Counted from the stretch's first letter, positions 23,660 through 32,121 are shown. The stretch is DNA of 37,014 nt from a cf. Phormidesmis sp. LEGE 11477 (GCF_015207105.1 NZ_JADEXO010000057.1:1-37014), one strand, 5' to 3'. Notes: generated from the letters alone by a model not told the origin. A program made the numbers and translations.

Positions 23660-26278
23660 CTAGAACCACTCGTCTTCGGCTTCATCTTTGGTATTAGTAT
23701 TACGCTCTGGCGTTTCTCGCTCGAAGTGGAGATGGACGGCGCGAGTCTGTTCACCATCAGCCGCTACCGCGCGAATCGGATAGTCAATTTGGCCATCGGG
23801 AAAGGCAATATGGAAGCGGAAAGTGCCGTCAGGATTGAGAGGAATGACTTTGTCGCCGACGGTGAGCGTGGCGTCTGGCTCAGTCGCGCCATGAACAATC
23901 AGCTCTGCATCGGCGACTAGCCAAAATTTGCGCGATCGCTCCGGCAGCACCGACCCCCCTGATCCAATGCCAGACATCGTCAGCCCCGACGTGTTTAATC
24001 CTGAAACGTTAGGTCCTGTCGGTCCGCCTGAGGGAGACAGAGCGCCGGGCAAGCTCTGCTGCATCGAACCGTACAGCGAACCGGCAACTCGCAGCGCCTC
24101 TTGACTCTGGGTCAATGCGAACAGATTGTCATAGATTTGGGGCAGATCTGTGGCGTCACTCGCTCGGTCAGATCCGGCGGTATCCAAGCTGTAGGGCTGG
24201 CCCAGATCGCCGAAGCTACGACCCGCTAATTGCTCTTGCCAATCGATGGCAACAAACTGATCTTTTACCCACCCCGATGGATAGATCGGCGGTACTCGAA
24301 TGGGGGCCGATTTGGCCAGTACTAGCCAACGATCGTCCGCTGTCAAATAGCCAATTTCTACCCTGTAGTCGCGATCGCTCGCCGGCATCTCTAAATACCA
24401 AGATCGCGCCATCTCGTGACAGTCCACCTGCTGCATACTGTGAGGCGCTTGCGTGGTCATATCCAAGTCGGTGACATCGTACAGTCTTAGCATCAGCCTT
24501 TGACCGCCCTGCTGACGAAGCTGTTCTTTGTGCTCGTTAGATACATCCCAATAGGCATAGGCCCATTCTGGGTCGCGAGGCAGTAAAACAATCCGGCTTT
24601 CTCCGTATCCTTCCGGCAACTCTGTCAGACCGCTGTCTACACTGGCAAGCTCTTCAATAGTCAAGGGAGCGGTTTCTCCATTAGTGATCAATTCTTCAGG
24701 TGTCGCTGCTACTGCCGTACTCGTACTCGGCAAGTCTGCCAAGGCTGCTGCACCGCTATCAAAAATCACTGCACTATCGCTGATGATGGTCTCCCGGTTC
24801 GGTTCGATATCAGGAATAGTTTCGATCTCAGCAATGACTGTATCGCGAGTGGGCTCTATCGCCTCGATTCCTCCGCGCGAGGTAGCAAGTGATTGGGTGG
24901 CTGTAGCAGACGCTGCGGCGATCGGCGTTTCGCTATCGGACGCTGCAAGTGGAACTGGAATAGCAGGGGCTTCGAGCGGTTGAGCGTCAACAGAAACTGT
25001 GTCAGTAGTGGAGGTTTCTAGGGTTTCATCGGGCGTTTCGACAGCGGGCGTTTCGACCGCAGGGCTCTTAGCAGGTTCCTGCTCAAGGCTGTTAGCAAGT
25101 ATGGACGCAGCCAAGTCTACAGGCGTTGATGCCGCTGCGTTGTCACCTTCGTTGTCTGCGTCATCTACGTTGTCTGCGTCGTCTAATGTTAGCTCTAGCT
25201 CGTCATCCCATGGATCGTCTTCGAGATCAGTCGCTGCGCTGTCATCTAGCGTTTCGTCGCCCAATATGGGAGCGCTGTCTAAAGCGGTATCATCCAAAGC
25301 CGTATCGCCTAGGCCGGTGGAGGCGGTCGATAGGTCTAAATTGGTGCCTTCTAGATCGGGTGAAGATTCTAAGTCGGTTGACTCCTGGATTGGTAAAGGT
25401 TTCACGTCAGGGACACTAGCAGCAGGCGAGTCAAGTCCAGGTTCGTCTATCACTCTAGACTCATCTATTCCCCTAGGCTCATCTACCCTTCGATCGGTCG
25501 AGATCACTGTCTGGGCTCTGCTTGAAACTTCTCTACTGTTTTCTAGATCCTCTACAGGAGGAGGAACAGTTGCGGTTGGTGCAGTTTGCCGACGCGCTTC
25601 GAGTGGGTCAGGTTGCGATCGCCGCTTACCCAAAAACGCCCAAGCTAGCCCCAAAATTCCGATCAGTGGAATCAGCCAAACCCACCACGGCGTTCCCTCG
25701 CTCTCGCCTTCGGCGGTATCGGCGACGATATCTGCAGGTGCTCCTGTCTCGTCGATGGCCACATCACCCGGCGGTAGGCCGTCGAGTCCCCACAGACCCT
25801 GTCGCCCCTGACTAGCCCCTACAAATAGCGTCTCGTTATCTTCAAATCTCAGCTCTGTGATCGCATTATCGTCGCCAATCACTGGCTGAAAGATATCTCC
25901 TTGCGGCTCACCGTCAATGTCCCAGAAGCGAACCTGACCTGTTTGGGTGCCAGTAGCTAGAATTTCCCCATCGTCGCTAAATGCCAGCGCTGTGACGGGT
26001 CCGCCTGTCTCGATCAGAGGCCCTGCAATCACCTCGCCCGCAGCGTTCTCAATAACGACAAGGCCGTCTGCGTTCGTCGTCGCTGTCAGTCCTTCCAGGC
26101 TAGTTGCCGTTGGCGTTGACTCTATGCCAACAGCTTCAGAATCCTGAGCAATTAGCCACTGAGCCGTGTCTACCTCAGGAGCACCCTGAGCGATAGTTGC
26201 GAAGGCCGACCGCTGGACCGGAACAGCAAGAGCTGTCAGCAAGCAGAGCTTTGCAAAGGTGGAACGGTTGACACGCAT
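23660..26278 (-). CDS. DUF4912 protein with WD40-like N domain and central membrane span
   Basis: An 872-residue multidomain protein. Order (counting from the upstream ATG at 26281): signal-like hydrophobic N terminus (1-30); one or two WD40-like blades (about 92-165; VTALAFSDDGEILATGTQTGQVRFWDIDG); a Trp-rich membrane span (199-218; WWVWLIPLIGILGLAWAFLG) followed by KRR; a very acidic, low-complexity segment of about 320 residues (Asp, Thr, Ser, Ala, Pro); the DUF4912 domain (about 558-690; GESRIVLLPRDPEWAYAYWDVS, APIRVPPIYPSGWVKDQFV); and a C-terminal Ig-like fold (about 785-855; FWLVADAELIVHGATEPDATLTV). Topology suggests an N-terminal sensor outside or a propeller remnant, with DUF4912 on the other face. 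Function is unknown; cyanobacteria carry similar proteins. The second ATG (26278) is chosen since AGG lies 7 nt before it. Confidence 0.88.
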   Translation of the reverse strand: MRVNRSTFAKLCLLTALAVPVQRSAFATIAQGAPEVDTAQWLIAQDSEAVGIESTPTATSLEGLTATTNADGLVVIENAAGEVIAGPLIETGGPVTALAFSDDGEILATGTQTGQVRFWDIDGEPQGDIFQPVIGDDNAITELRFEDNETLFVGASQGRQGLWGLDGLPPGDVAIDETGAPADIVADTAEGESEGTPWWVWLIPLIGILGLAWAFLGKRRSQPDPLEARRQTAPTATVPPPVEDLENSREVSSRAQTVISTDRRVDEPRGIDESRVIDEPGLDSPAASVPDVKPLPIQESTDLESSPDLEGTNLDLSTASTGLGDTALDDTALDSAPILGDETLDDSAATDLEDDPWDDELELTLDDADNVDDADNEGDNAAASTPVDLAASILANSLEQEPAKSPAVETPAVETPDETLETSTTDTVSVDAQPLEAPAIPVPLAASDSETPIAAASATATQSLATSRGGIEAIEPTRDTVIAEIETIPDIEPNRETIISDSAVIFDSGAAALADLPSTSTAVAATPEELITNGETAPLTIEELASVDSGLTELPEGYGESRIVLLPRDPEWAYAYWDVSNEHKEQLRQQGGQRLMLRLYDVTDLDMTTQAPHSMQQVDCHEMARSWYLEMPASDRDYRVEIGYLTADDRWLVLAKSAPIRVPPIYPSGWVKDQFVAIDWQEQLAGRSFGDLGQPYSLDTAGSDRASDATDLPQIYDNLFALTQSQEALRVAGSLYGSMQQSLPGALSPSGGPTGPNVSGLNTSGLTMSGIGSGGSVLPERSRKFWLVADAELIVHGATEPDATLTVGDKVIPLNPDGTFRFHIAFPDGQIDYPIRAVAADGEQTRAVHLHFERETPERNTNTKDEAEDEWF

Positions 26279-26289
26279 CATAAAGCCTG

Positions 26290-26321
26290 GATATTAAAGT
26301 CTGTGAAATTACTTTAATATC
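26290..26321. promoter_or_regulatory. Perfect 11-bp inverted repeat before the DUF4912 gene
   Basis: GATATTAAAGT (26290-26300) and ACTTTAATATC (26311-26321) flank a 10-bp spacer. It sits immediately upstream of the ribosome binding site of the DUF4912 gene. No T run follows in either direction, so an operator or a translation-controlling hairpin is likelier than a terminator. Confidence 0.5.
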
Positions 26322-26443
26322 TCAGTGATTCATCAGAGAGTCAATTGAGTTACCTCAGAAGGCCGTACGATTTTTCAGGTGCGAATACATACGGCTCTAA
26401 CAAAACGTCAATTTTAGAGATGGCAAGACTCTTGATTCGGACT

Positions 26444-26794
26444 TTATAAGGGATTTTGTCCCTTTCTCTTCTTGTCAGCGCTTTTACCAGATCTCTTGCT
26501 AGCTCCTTTGCTAACTCCTTTGCCAGAGCGTTTGTTTTGACCGGGCGCGGTTTGATGGGTGCCAAAGTACTTCTCGCTCCGGTAGCGCAACCAAATCCTT
26601 AGCTGCTGAGGAATTTTATCCTTTTGCGCTTTGGTTAGCTGGTGATAGAGCGCTAATGCCTTTTCGCGCTCATGACGGCAGGCGGCATTGCGATGCGCGT
26701 CCCAAAGTCCTTTCGCGGCTCGAATTCGACGACAGGTTTCCTTAACTAGGGCTTCACCTTCTAAAGGGCCGGTGGGCTGCTTTGATTTGGGCAT
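26444..26794 (-). CDS. Lys-rich conserved hypothetical protein (116 aa)
   Basis: A 116-residue protein. The first 75 residues look like a folded helical domain (ALVKETCRRIRAAKGLWDAH, ALALYHQLTKAQKDKIPQQL, RIWLRYRSEKYFGTH). The last 40 are a basic tail built from KGxS/KRSG tetrapeptides encoded by a 12-bp tandem repeat, ending KKRKGQNPL. The head resembles small cyanobacterial hypotheticals I recall, without a known function. The tail could bind nucleic acid; that is inference from charge. A 71-residue ORF overlapping its 3' end in another frame is treated as a shadow. It is upstream of the DUF4912 gene on the same strand, with about 165 bp between. Confidence 0.7.
   Translation of the reverse strand: MPKSKQPTGPLEGEALVKETCRRIRAAKGLWDAHRNAACRHEREKALALYHQLTKAQKDKIPQQLRIWLRYRSEKYFGTHQTAPGQNKRSGKGVSKGASKRSGKSADKKRKGQNPL
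26474..26533 (-). repeat. 12-bp tandem repeat (5 units) encoding KGxS/KRSG tetrapeptides
   Basis: Five in-frame 12-bp units encode, in protein order, KRSG, KGVS, KGAS, KRSG, KSAD. The two central units differ at only one position; the flanking ones have diverged. Confidence 0.8.
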
Positions 26795-26895
26795 GATGCT
26801 TTGAGGTGCGAAATAGTGGCGTTAGACTGAAGTTTTCTGTTTTATGGATGTAGCTGACGCGAGCTGGCTAGACGCGAGCGAGCTATATGAAATGA

Positions 26896-26913
26896 CTGTA
26901 GTGATATCTACAG
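26896..26913. promoter_or_regulatory. Inverted repeat upstream of the cation transporter gene
   Basis: CTGTAG and CTACAG arms flank a 6-bp spacer about 145 bp before the transporter ATG. It could be a metal-regulator site, but no consensus is recognised. The rest of the 260-bp gap (26795-27055) holds nothing I can support. Confidence 0.2.
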
Positions 26914-27055
26914 CTGCGGTCATAGGATAGGCTGTTGCAGAAACTGTCTATTTGCCGCCTATTGCCAAACGCCTTTGAAGATAGGCTTCATTCTAGCTTG
27001 CCTACGTGTCTTGGCATTGCGTCGACTTTCGTGTACTGACTCTATGTGACTAGTT

Positions 27056-27751
27056 ATGTCTGATCATCATCATCATTCCGAAGGCTGTCATTCGGCAGGG
27101 TGTCATCACGGCGTGCCCTCGACTCCACAGCAGGTGCGATCGCTGAGAATCGCCCTCGTATTTATCGCCAGCTTCTCCATAGCTGAGCTATGGGTGAGCT
27201 TCCATACCAATAGTTTGTCCCTGATGGCGGATGCTGGTCATATGGCGTGTGATGTCGGCGCGATCGCACTTTCGCTGTGGGCCGCTAGCCAGTCCCAGCC
27301 GGATGTGCAGTCGGGTAGACGGGCGGATATAAACCCTGAGAGATTGAATGCGATCGCCGCGCTAGTCAATGGTGTCCTGTTGCTAATAGTCAGCGGCTGG
27401 CTTGGCTGGGAAGCTATCGAGCATCTGCGATCGCTGCCTACCGAAATCTTGAGCCAGCCCGTGGCAATTACGGCTGCCGTGGGTTTGGGCATGAACGGAC
27501 TCAACGCCTATTTGTTGCACAGCCATGCTGACGATAATTTGAACATGCGCGGCGCTTTTTTGCACATGGTGGCAGATGCTAGTAGCTGTCTAGGTGTGCT
27601 GATTGGTGCGGTGCTGATTGCAAACTATCAGTGGTACTGGGCCGATGGTGTAGTCAGTGGTGCGATCGCCCTACTCATCACCTCCAGCGCTATCCCGCTC
27701 ATTCGCCAGAGCTGGTCTACGCTTAACCCTAAAGCCTTACCCACAAACTGA
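27056..27751 (+). CDS. Cation diffusion facilitator family transporter, short form
   Basis: A 231-residue metal/proton antiporter of the CDF family, expected to export Zn2+ or similar divalent metals across the inner membrane. The N terminus is a metal-ligand cluster (HHHHSEGCHSAGCHHG). Spans begin near residue 30. The two binding motifs are present: DAGHMACD (D59, H62, D66) in TM2 and HMVADASS (H170, D174) in TM5. A variable loop (SQSQPDVQSGRRADINPERLNAI) precedes TM3. The protein stops right after TM6 (SWSTLNPKALPTN) and lacks the cytoplasmic C-terminal domain of about 80 residues found in most CDFs. Domain-lacking members are known, so this may be functional. No partner gene is adjacent. 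Confidence 0.9.
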   Translation: MSDHHHHSEGCHSAGCHHGVPSTPQQVRSLRIALVFIASFSIAELWVSFHTNSLSLMADAGHMACDVGAIALSLWAASQSQPDVQSGRRADINPERLNAIAALVNGVLLLIVSGWLGWEAIEHLRSLPTEILSQPVAITAAVGLGMNGLNAYLLHSHADDNLNMRGAFLHMVADASSCLGVLIGAVLIANYQWYWADGVVSGAIALLITSSAIPLIRQSWSTLNPKALPTN

Positions 27752-27848
27752 GAAAGACTTTACCGCCAAAAACGTTCCCGCTAGGCTCACCGCTTAGAAT
27801 ACAAAAGCAAAAGTCCTACGCCTTGTCTTTGGTTCACACGACACCTCT

Positions 27849-28634
27849 ATGAAAGTCACCTCTTGGAATGTCAACTCCGTTCGTACCCGTCTAGAGCACG
27901 TCACCCAGTGGCTGCAAACCCACTCCGTTGACGTTCTTTGCCTTCAAGAAACCAAAGTCATTGACAAAGACTTTCCAGCCCAGGCATTTACAGATATTGG
28001 CTACCACGCCTACTACTACGGTCAAAAATCCTATAACGGCGTTGCTTTACTCAGCAAATCGCCCTTAGAAGATATTCAAAAGGGCTTTGGTGCCATCATT
28101 GACGAAGCTACCGTCGGCGATCTAGACGATCAAAAAAGAGTTATTAGCGGCGTTCTAGGCGATGTCCGCATCGTTAATCTCTACATTCCCAACGGCTCCT
28201 CTATCGGCAGCGAAAAATACGAATACAAGCTCAGCTGGCTCGCTCTACTGAAGCAATATTTAGCCCAGCAGCTAAAAGCGCATCCTCAGCTCAACGTCTG
28301 CGGCGACTTCAACATCGCCCCCGAAAATAAAGACATCTACACCGACAAAAATAGAGACAAGCACATCATGTCTTCTCCGGTCGAAAGAGAGACCCTTCGT
28401 GACGTGCTCTCTATTGGCCTGTCCGACGCCTTCCGCAAATTCACAGACGAAGGCGGTCACTTTAGCTGGTGGGACTATCGCACCAACTCTTTTGCTCGAA
28501 ACACTGGCTGGCGCATCGACCACCACTACCTCTCACCGAAGCTCTACGAAAAAGCCATTAGCTGCACTATCGACACCGAACCTAGAGGGCTAGAAAGACC
28601 TAGCGACCACACCCCAGTCACCGTCGAATACTAG
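27849..28634 (+). CDS. xthA: Exodeoxyribonuclease III (AP endonuclease)
   Basis: A 261-residue ExoIII/APE1-family nuclease that cuts DNA at abasic sites and trims 3' ends in base excision repair. Motifs in order: TSWNVNSVRTRL (N7), VLCLQETKV (E34), SYNGVALLS, RIVNLYIPNGSS (Tyr/Asn region), VCGDFNIAPENKDIY (Asp/Asn), SWWDYRTNSFARNTGWRIDHHYLS, and the catalytic His in RPSDHTPVTVEY at the C terminus. Length and motifs are canonical. It lies 97 bp downstream of the cation transporter, and is convergent with the DUF3368 toxin gene (40-bp gap). Confidence 0.97.
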   Translation: MKVTSWNVNSVRTRLEHVTQWLQTHSVDVLCLQETKVIDKDFPAQAFTDIGYHAYYYGQKSYNGVALLSKSPLEDIQKGFGAIIDEATVGDLDDQKRVISGVLGDVRIVNLYIPNGSSIGSEKYEYKLSWLALLKQYLAQQLKAHPQLNVCGDFNIAPENKDIYTDKNRDKHIMSSPVERETLRDVLSIGLSDAFRKFTDEGGHFSWWDYRTNSFARNTGWRIDHHYLSPKLYEKAISCTIDTEPRGLERPSDHTPVTVEY

Positions 28635-28674
28635 CTCTCTAACCGACACTTCACTCTGCCGCTTCTAGCTTGAA

Positions 28675-29157
28675 TCACAGTCTCAAATCATGGCGGTTCA
28701 AGATCATTTGGATAAGCTTTGAGGATATTCGAAAGTTGGTTTGCCGTAGTCGCGAGACCACTAACCGGATGTCAACCATGTTTCTCTCAGCTGCTTCGTC
28801 TAAGATTCCAAGAGTACCAATGACGTTAAGTCCTTTTGAGGTTGCAGCTTGACGTCCCATCCTCTCGTCTATCAGAAGAAAATCGGCATCTAAAGACTTG
28901 GCTAGACAAATAGCCGCTTGCTCTCCTGCGTGCAGATTCTGTAGCTCAGTTGATATCTCTCTATTTACAGATTCCACTAGGAGCCAGTCTGGAGGTTTCA
29001 CTGCCCACGTTTGGAATGCTGTCGGTGCGCCGGGTGCTACCATTTCAGCCTTAACCGCCTCAGGGACTATGACCTGATCGTATAGCTGTGGCAATAGCTC
29101 AGTCGAATCAATGAGAAAAAGATAGAGCAGCGGTGAGGTGTCAGACACGACGATCAT
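28675..29157 (-). CDS. DUF3368 PIN-like toxin
   Basis: A 160-residue PIN-superfamily protein of the DUF3368 group, the probable RNase toxin of a type II toxin-antitoxin pair. Acidic PIN residues: D6 in IVVSDTSPL, the Glu in VPEAVKAEM, a Glu in HAGEQAAICLAKSL and the Asp pair in ADFLLIDERMGR. The downstream GTLGILDEAAERNMVDI is typical for the group. Its ATG overlaps the TGA of the UPF0175 gene by 4 bp (ATGA), so the antitoxin is made first and translation is coupled. It looks intact. RNA target unknown. Confidence 0.9.
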   Translation of the reverse strand: MIVVSDTSPLLYLFLIDSTELLPQLYDQVIVPEAVKAEMVAPGAPTAFQTWAVKPPDWLLVESVNREISTELQNLHAGEQAAICLAKSLDADFLLIDERMGRQAATSKGLNVIGTLGILDEAAERNMVDIRLVVSRLRQTNFRISSKLIQMILNRHDLRL

Positions 29158-29429
29158 GCAAGTCGAGCTGATTCTCTAACTTGTTGAATAGTTTTCCTGT
29201 CTTGCTCTAAGTCAGATTCATCATAGTGCAAGCAAACGTTAGCTGCTTTCAAGAAAGCTTCTACGCCCCACCAGTCAAGATCCAGTATACGACCGACTTC
29301 GTGATGACTCAGTATCTCGTTGCGATATCCTTCAATCGATAGCGCTTCTAGCGTTTGTCTAGGCAGATCACTCATCCGCTGCGTCAGCCGTTCAGCAATA
29401 TCGTTTGGCAGTTCGATCGTAATTTGCAT
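29154..29429 (-). CDS. UPF0175 family antitoxin
   Basis: A 91-residue UPF0175 protein (MQITIELPNDIAERL, LPRQTLEALSIEGYRNEILSHHEVGRIL, WWGVEAFLKAANVCLHYDESDL). This family typically pairs with DUF3368 PIN proteins as antitoxin and probably autorepressor. The helical middle (EILSHHEVGRILDL) resembles its DNA-binding region. AAGAG before the ATG is the likely ribosome binding site. It is first in the two-gene operon. Confidence 0.9.
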   Translation of the reverse strand: MQITIELPNDIAERLTQRMSDLPRQTLEALSIEGYRNEILSHHEVGRILDLDWWGVEAFLKAANVCLHYDESDLEQDRKTIQQVRESARLA

Positions 29430-29488
29430 TGGATTCTCTTACATAGAAGTAGCTCGCCTCTATTGTAAGCACTGAGAAAGCCACTTAA

Positions 29489-29520
29489 TCTTAGAAGTGA
29501 CTGGTCTTAGAAATGACTGG
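29489..29520. repeat. 16-bp tandem duplication
   Basis: TCTTAGAAGTGACTGG (29489-29504) is followed directly by TCTTAGAAATGACTGG (29505-29520), one mismatch. It lies upstream of the antitoxin start and downstream of the response-regulator stop, in 115 bp of noncoding DNA. It could contain antitoxin operator half-sites. Confidence 0.65.
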
Positions 29521-29544
29521 CATTCGAAGGCTAGGTAAGAAACT

Positions 29545-30084
29545 CTACGCCAGCTTTTTCTTGATAAACGCGAGAATTTTGCTGTTTTGAACTTTGAGGG
29601 CCGCGACTTCTTTGGCCAGCACTTCTACTTGCTTTTGCAGTGCTGCGACTTCAGCCGAGGCGTCTCCTCCGCTAGTCGATGTGGCAGTGGCGCTCTGAGG
29701 TCGAACCTTGCGAGCTTTGGCCATCGCGCCCTTGATAGCGCCGATTAGCTCTTTTTGCTCAAAGGGTTTTTCAATAAACTCAAAGAATTCAAAGGGTTCT
29801 TGAATCTTTTCGGTCAGCTCTTCGCGGCGACCCGACATCATCACTAGCGGAATGCTTTGAAATTCAGGAACAGATTGAATCTCTTGGTAGACTTCGTAGC
29901 CACTCATTCTAGGCAGCAAAAAGTCCAGCATAATTAGGTTTGGCTTTTGGGCCCGAATAGCGTCTATGCCTTCAATGCCATCGGACGCTTCAATGACTTC
30001 AAAATTGCCGTTAGGTAGCATATCGCGCACCCGAGCGCGGATCACTCTACTATCGTCGATTACTAGGATTTTATGATTGGCCAC
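29545..30084 (-). CDS. Response regulator with C-terminal coiled coil
   Basis: A 179-residue single-receiver protein. REC domain residues: acidic pair D10-D11, phosphoacceptor D54 (IMLDFLLPRMSG), S84 in VMMSGR and K106 in IEKPF. A Thr/Ser/Ala linker (about 127-142) follows, then a heptad-like helix (VAALQKQVEVLAKEVAALKVQNSKILAFIKKKLA) that should form a coiled coil for dimerising or docking. There is no DNA-binding domain, so output is probably protein-protein. The start is GTG at 30084 with AGGAG 6 nt upstream. No kinase is adjacent; the partner kinase is unknown. Confidence 0.9.
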   Translation of the reverse strand: MANHKILVIDDSRVIRARVRDMLPNGNFEVIEASDGIEGIDAIRAQKPNLIMLDFLLPRMSGYEVYQEIQSVPEFQSIPLVMMSGRREELTEKIQEPFEFFEFIEKPFEQKELIGAIKGAMAKARKVRPQSATATSTSGGDASAEVAALQKQVEVLAKEVAALKVQNSKILAFIKKKLA

Positions 30085-30345
30085 GACGAACTCCTGGTGC
30101 TATCTAATGAATGGCAATTGTTGACGGATGGCAAATTGATGCGTGACTGAGGCGAGACTTTTTGTCTGTTTTCCTACAGAAGGGAAAAGAATTTCCGCTT
30201 CCTAACCGCTTTATGCCCGGTTTAAAGTTGCCCAGATTGCTGGGTGGAGAGAACACAGCGAAGAAAGAACCAAGTCGAGGCGTGAGGTGTAAGAATCAAC
30301 CCGGTAGAATACTAAAGATGCGTTGGCCTCTAGCTGTTTAATTTC

Positions 30346-31293
30346 ATGTCTATATCTTCTGAGCAGTTGGTAGAAAATCGGTCTGAAAAGGATCAGCTAA
30401 AAGACGCTCAGCGATCGCGGCCTGAGATTCTAGCAATGCCGGACTGGCTGCGGCGACCCATTGGCAAGGCGAGCGAGCTATCGGCTGTACAAAAGGTAAT
30501 TAAGCAGCGGCAGATTCACACGATTTGCGAGGAAGGGCGCTGTCCGAATCGGGGTGAATGCTATGCCAATCAGACAGCGACTTTCTTGCTAATGGGGCCG
30601 ACTTGCACTCGTAGCTGCGCCTTCTGTCAGGTGGATAAAGGGCATTCGCCAATGCCGCTAGATCCAACAGAACCCGCGAAGGTTGCAGAGTCGGTGAAAC
30701 TGTTGGATCTGAAGTATGTGGTGCTAACGGCGGTAGCCCGAGATGATTTGGCTGACGGAGGGGCTAGCTGGTTCGTAAAGACGATGGAGGCTGTGCGCGC
30801 GATCAACCCTCAGACACAGATTGAGGTACTAACACCAGACTTTTGGGGGGGAGCTGACGCGCCAGTGCAGCAGCGACAAAGGGTCGAAACGGTGGCGATC
30901 GCGCACCCCACCTGTTTCAACCACAACGTAGAGACCGTAAAGCGCTTGCAAGGCCCAGTGCGAAGGGGTGCTAAGTATGGGCGATCGCTAGATGTCTTGC
31001 GCTACGTGAAAGAGATTGATCCCTCAATTCCAACAAAATCAGGGCTGATGGTCGGCCATGGAGAAACGCGACTAGAGCTGGTAGAAGCGATGAAAGACCT
31101 GCGGGCAGTGAAGTGCGATCGCCTCACCATTGGCCAGTATATGCGTCCTTCTCTCGCCCATCTGCCGGTACAAAAATACTGGACACCAGCAGAATTCGAT
31201 CAGTTGGGTGCGATCGCCCGCGACTTAGGCTTCTCTCACGTCCGCTCTGGTCCACTAGTTCGTAGCTCATACCACGCAGGCGAACAGCCTTAG
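30346..31293 (+). CDS. lipA: Lipoyl synthase
   Basis: A 315-residue radical SAM enzyme that inserts two sulfurs into octanoyl groups on lipoyl domains of 2-oxoacid dehydrogenases and glycine cleavage H protein. The auxiliary cluster motif is [12 protein letters not shown] and the radical SAM motif CTRSCAFC. Further blocks are [59 protein letters not shown] and [13 protein letters not shown] with the conserved serine. Length and motifs are canonical. Its last 4 bp overlap the convergent DUF3122 gene. Confidence 0.97.
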   Translation: MSISSEQLVENRSEKDQLKDAQRSRPEILAMPDWLRRPIGKASELSAVQKVIKQRQIHTICEEGRCPNRGECYANQTATFLLMGPTCTRSCAFCQVDKGHSPMPLDPTEPAKVAESVKLLDLKYVVLTAVARDDLADGGASWFVKTMEAVRAINPQTQIEVLTPDFWGGADAPVQQRQRVETVAIAHPTCFNHNVETVKRLQGPVRRGAKYGRSLDVLRYVKEIDPSIPTKSGLMVGHGETRLELVEAMKDLRAVKCDRLTIGQYMRPSLAHLPVQKYWTPAEFDQLGAIARDLGFSHVRSGPLVRSSYHAGEQP

Positions 31294-31811
31294 CTGGTAG
31301 AGGTAGGAGACATCGCTGTGAGTTCTCGCCATTCATGCACGGCAAAGGGGGGAACAACAAGTTCTGCGGTGCTGCCGTCGCCTAGTGCAATCTCTATTTG
31401 CAAAGGGATATCGCCGGAGAGCTCTGATAGAACCGACATCACGTTGTACTGTCCTACGTAGTCGGGTAGCGCTGCGGTTTGTGGATCGAGTTCAGTGGCA
31501 ACCTGCCATTGCAGGCTAGATCCAGTCGCAATAGTCAGGGGTTTTTGGCTATCGACTGTGACCAGCCCCGGAAAGCCTACGAGTCTGAGATAGAGTCCCT
31601 GTAGGCTGTCTGACCGGTAGCGTTTGAAAAGGATGATTTGCCAAGATCGGTCAGTGCGATCGCGCAAGCTCTGCTTTGAGCGAAAAGTGGTCTGCCCTGG
31701 TTTCTCACTGTAGGTATGCAAAGAGGCTATAGGCAAAGAAGCTGTTGCAGGCATGGTGGGGAGCAAAAAACAGCACAGAAACAACAGCAGAACGACCAAA
31801 CGCCGAATCAT
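31290..31811 (-). CDS. DUF3122 exported protein
   Basis: A 173-residue protein with a signal peptide ([20 protein letters not shown], cleavage near ATA). The mature part matches the cyanobacterial DUF3122 family: [48 protein letters not shown] and a C-terminal [13 protein letters not shown]. Function unknown; likely periplasmic or thylakoid-lumenal. The gene is convergent with lipA with a 4-bp overlap of the coding ends. Confidence 0.85.
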   Translation of the reverse strand: MIRRLVVLLLFLCCFLLPTMPATASLPIASLHTYSEKPGQTTFRSKQSLRDRTDRSWQIILFKRYRSDSLQGLYLRLVGFPGLVTVDSQKPLTIATGSSLQWQVATELDPQTAALPDYVGQYNVMSVLSELSGDIPLQIEIALGDGSTAELVVPPFAVHEWRELTAMSPTSTS

Positions 31812-31853
31812 AATGGCTATAGAAAAAGAAATCTGCTCTTAGTGTACGTTCTC

Positions 31854-32084
31854 ATGTCTGAAATAATTTGGACTCCCTACCTTCGATATCGCGCCGAACA
31901 AAGAGGCTTTGAGCTAACTTTAGTCGAGAATATTTTACGTTTCTCCAGCGAGCGATACTATGATGTGGAAACAGACAGAAGCGTTACCGTTGGGAAGCAT
32001 CGAACTCAGCTAGTCATGATCCCCTATGAACGCAGGGATGATCTCATCATCCCTGTCACGGTTCATGCTATTTCTCATCAATAA
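31854..32084 (+). CDS. DUF4258/BrnT-like toxin-type protein, probably truncated by a nonsense codon
   Basis: A 76-residue protein (MSEIIWTPYLRYRAEQRGFELTLVENILRF, SSERYYDVETDRSVTVG, QLVMIPYERRDDLIIPVTVHA) resembling small proteins that precede DUF2283 genes in cyanobacteria. It ends ISHQ-TAA, but the frame past the stop continues IRFRVKTGRFIIDV to a TGA at 32127-32129. That matches the family's usual C-terminal TRQQINFR-KTGRF block as I recall it. The TAA at 32082 therefore looks like a C-to-T change of a Gln codon. The original stop would have overlapped the DUF2283 start, a normal operon arrangement. The ATG at 31854 is chosen; the frame is open further upstream but that part is antisense to the DUF3122 gene. 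Confidence 0.72.
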   Translation: MSEIIWTPYLRYRAEQRGFELTLVENILRFSSERYYDVETDRSVTVGKHRTQLVMIPYERRDDLIIPVTVHAISHQ

Positions 32085-32121
32085 ATCCGATTCCGCGTAA
32101 AAACTGGAAGGTTTATCATCG

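Noticed and set aside
24999-25811. Long plus-strand frame of 270 codons inside the DUF4912 gene
   Set aside because: It is antisense to the acidic low-complexity segment; its Ser-rich, domain-less product is what reversed Asp/Ala/Thr codons give.
26350-26565. Minus-strand 71-codon frame overlapping the end of the Lys-rich hypothetical gene
   Set aside because: Its Lys/Leu-rich first half is the shifted reading of the 12-bp repeats; no ribosome binding site was seen.
31716-31853. 46-residue N-terminal extension of the DUF4258-like protein
   Set aside because: It is antisense to the DUF3122 signal-peptide coding region and of unlikely composition; family similarity starts at MSEIIWT.
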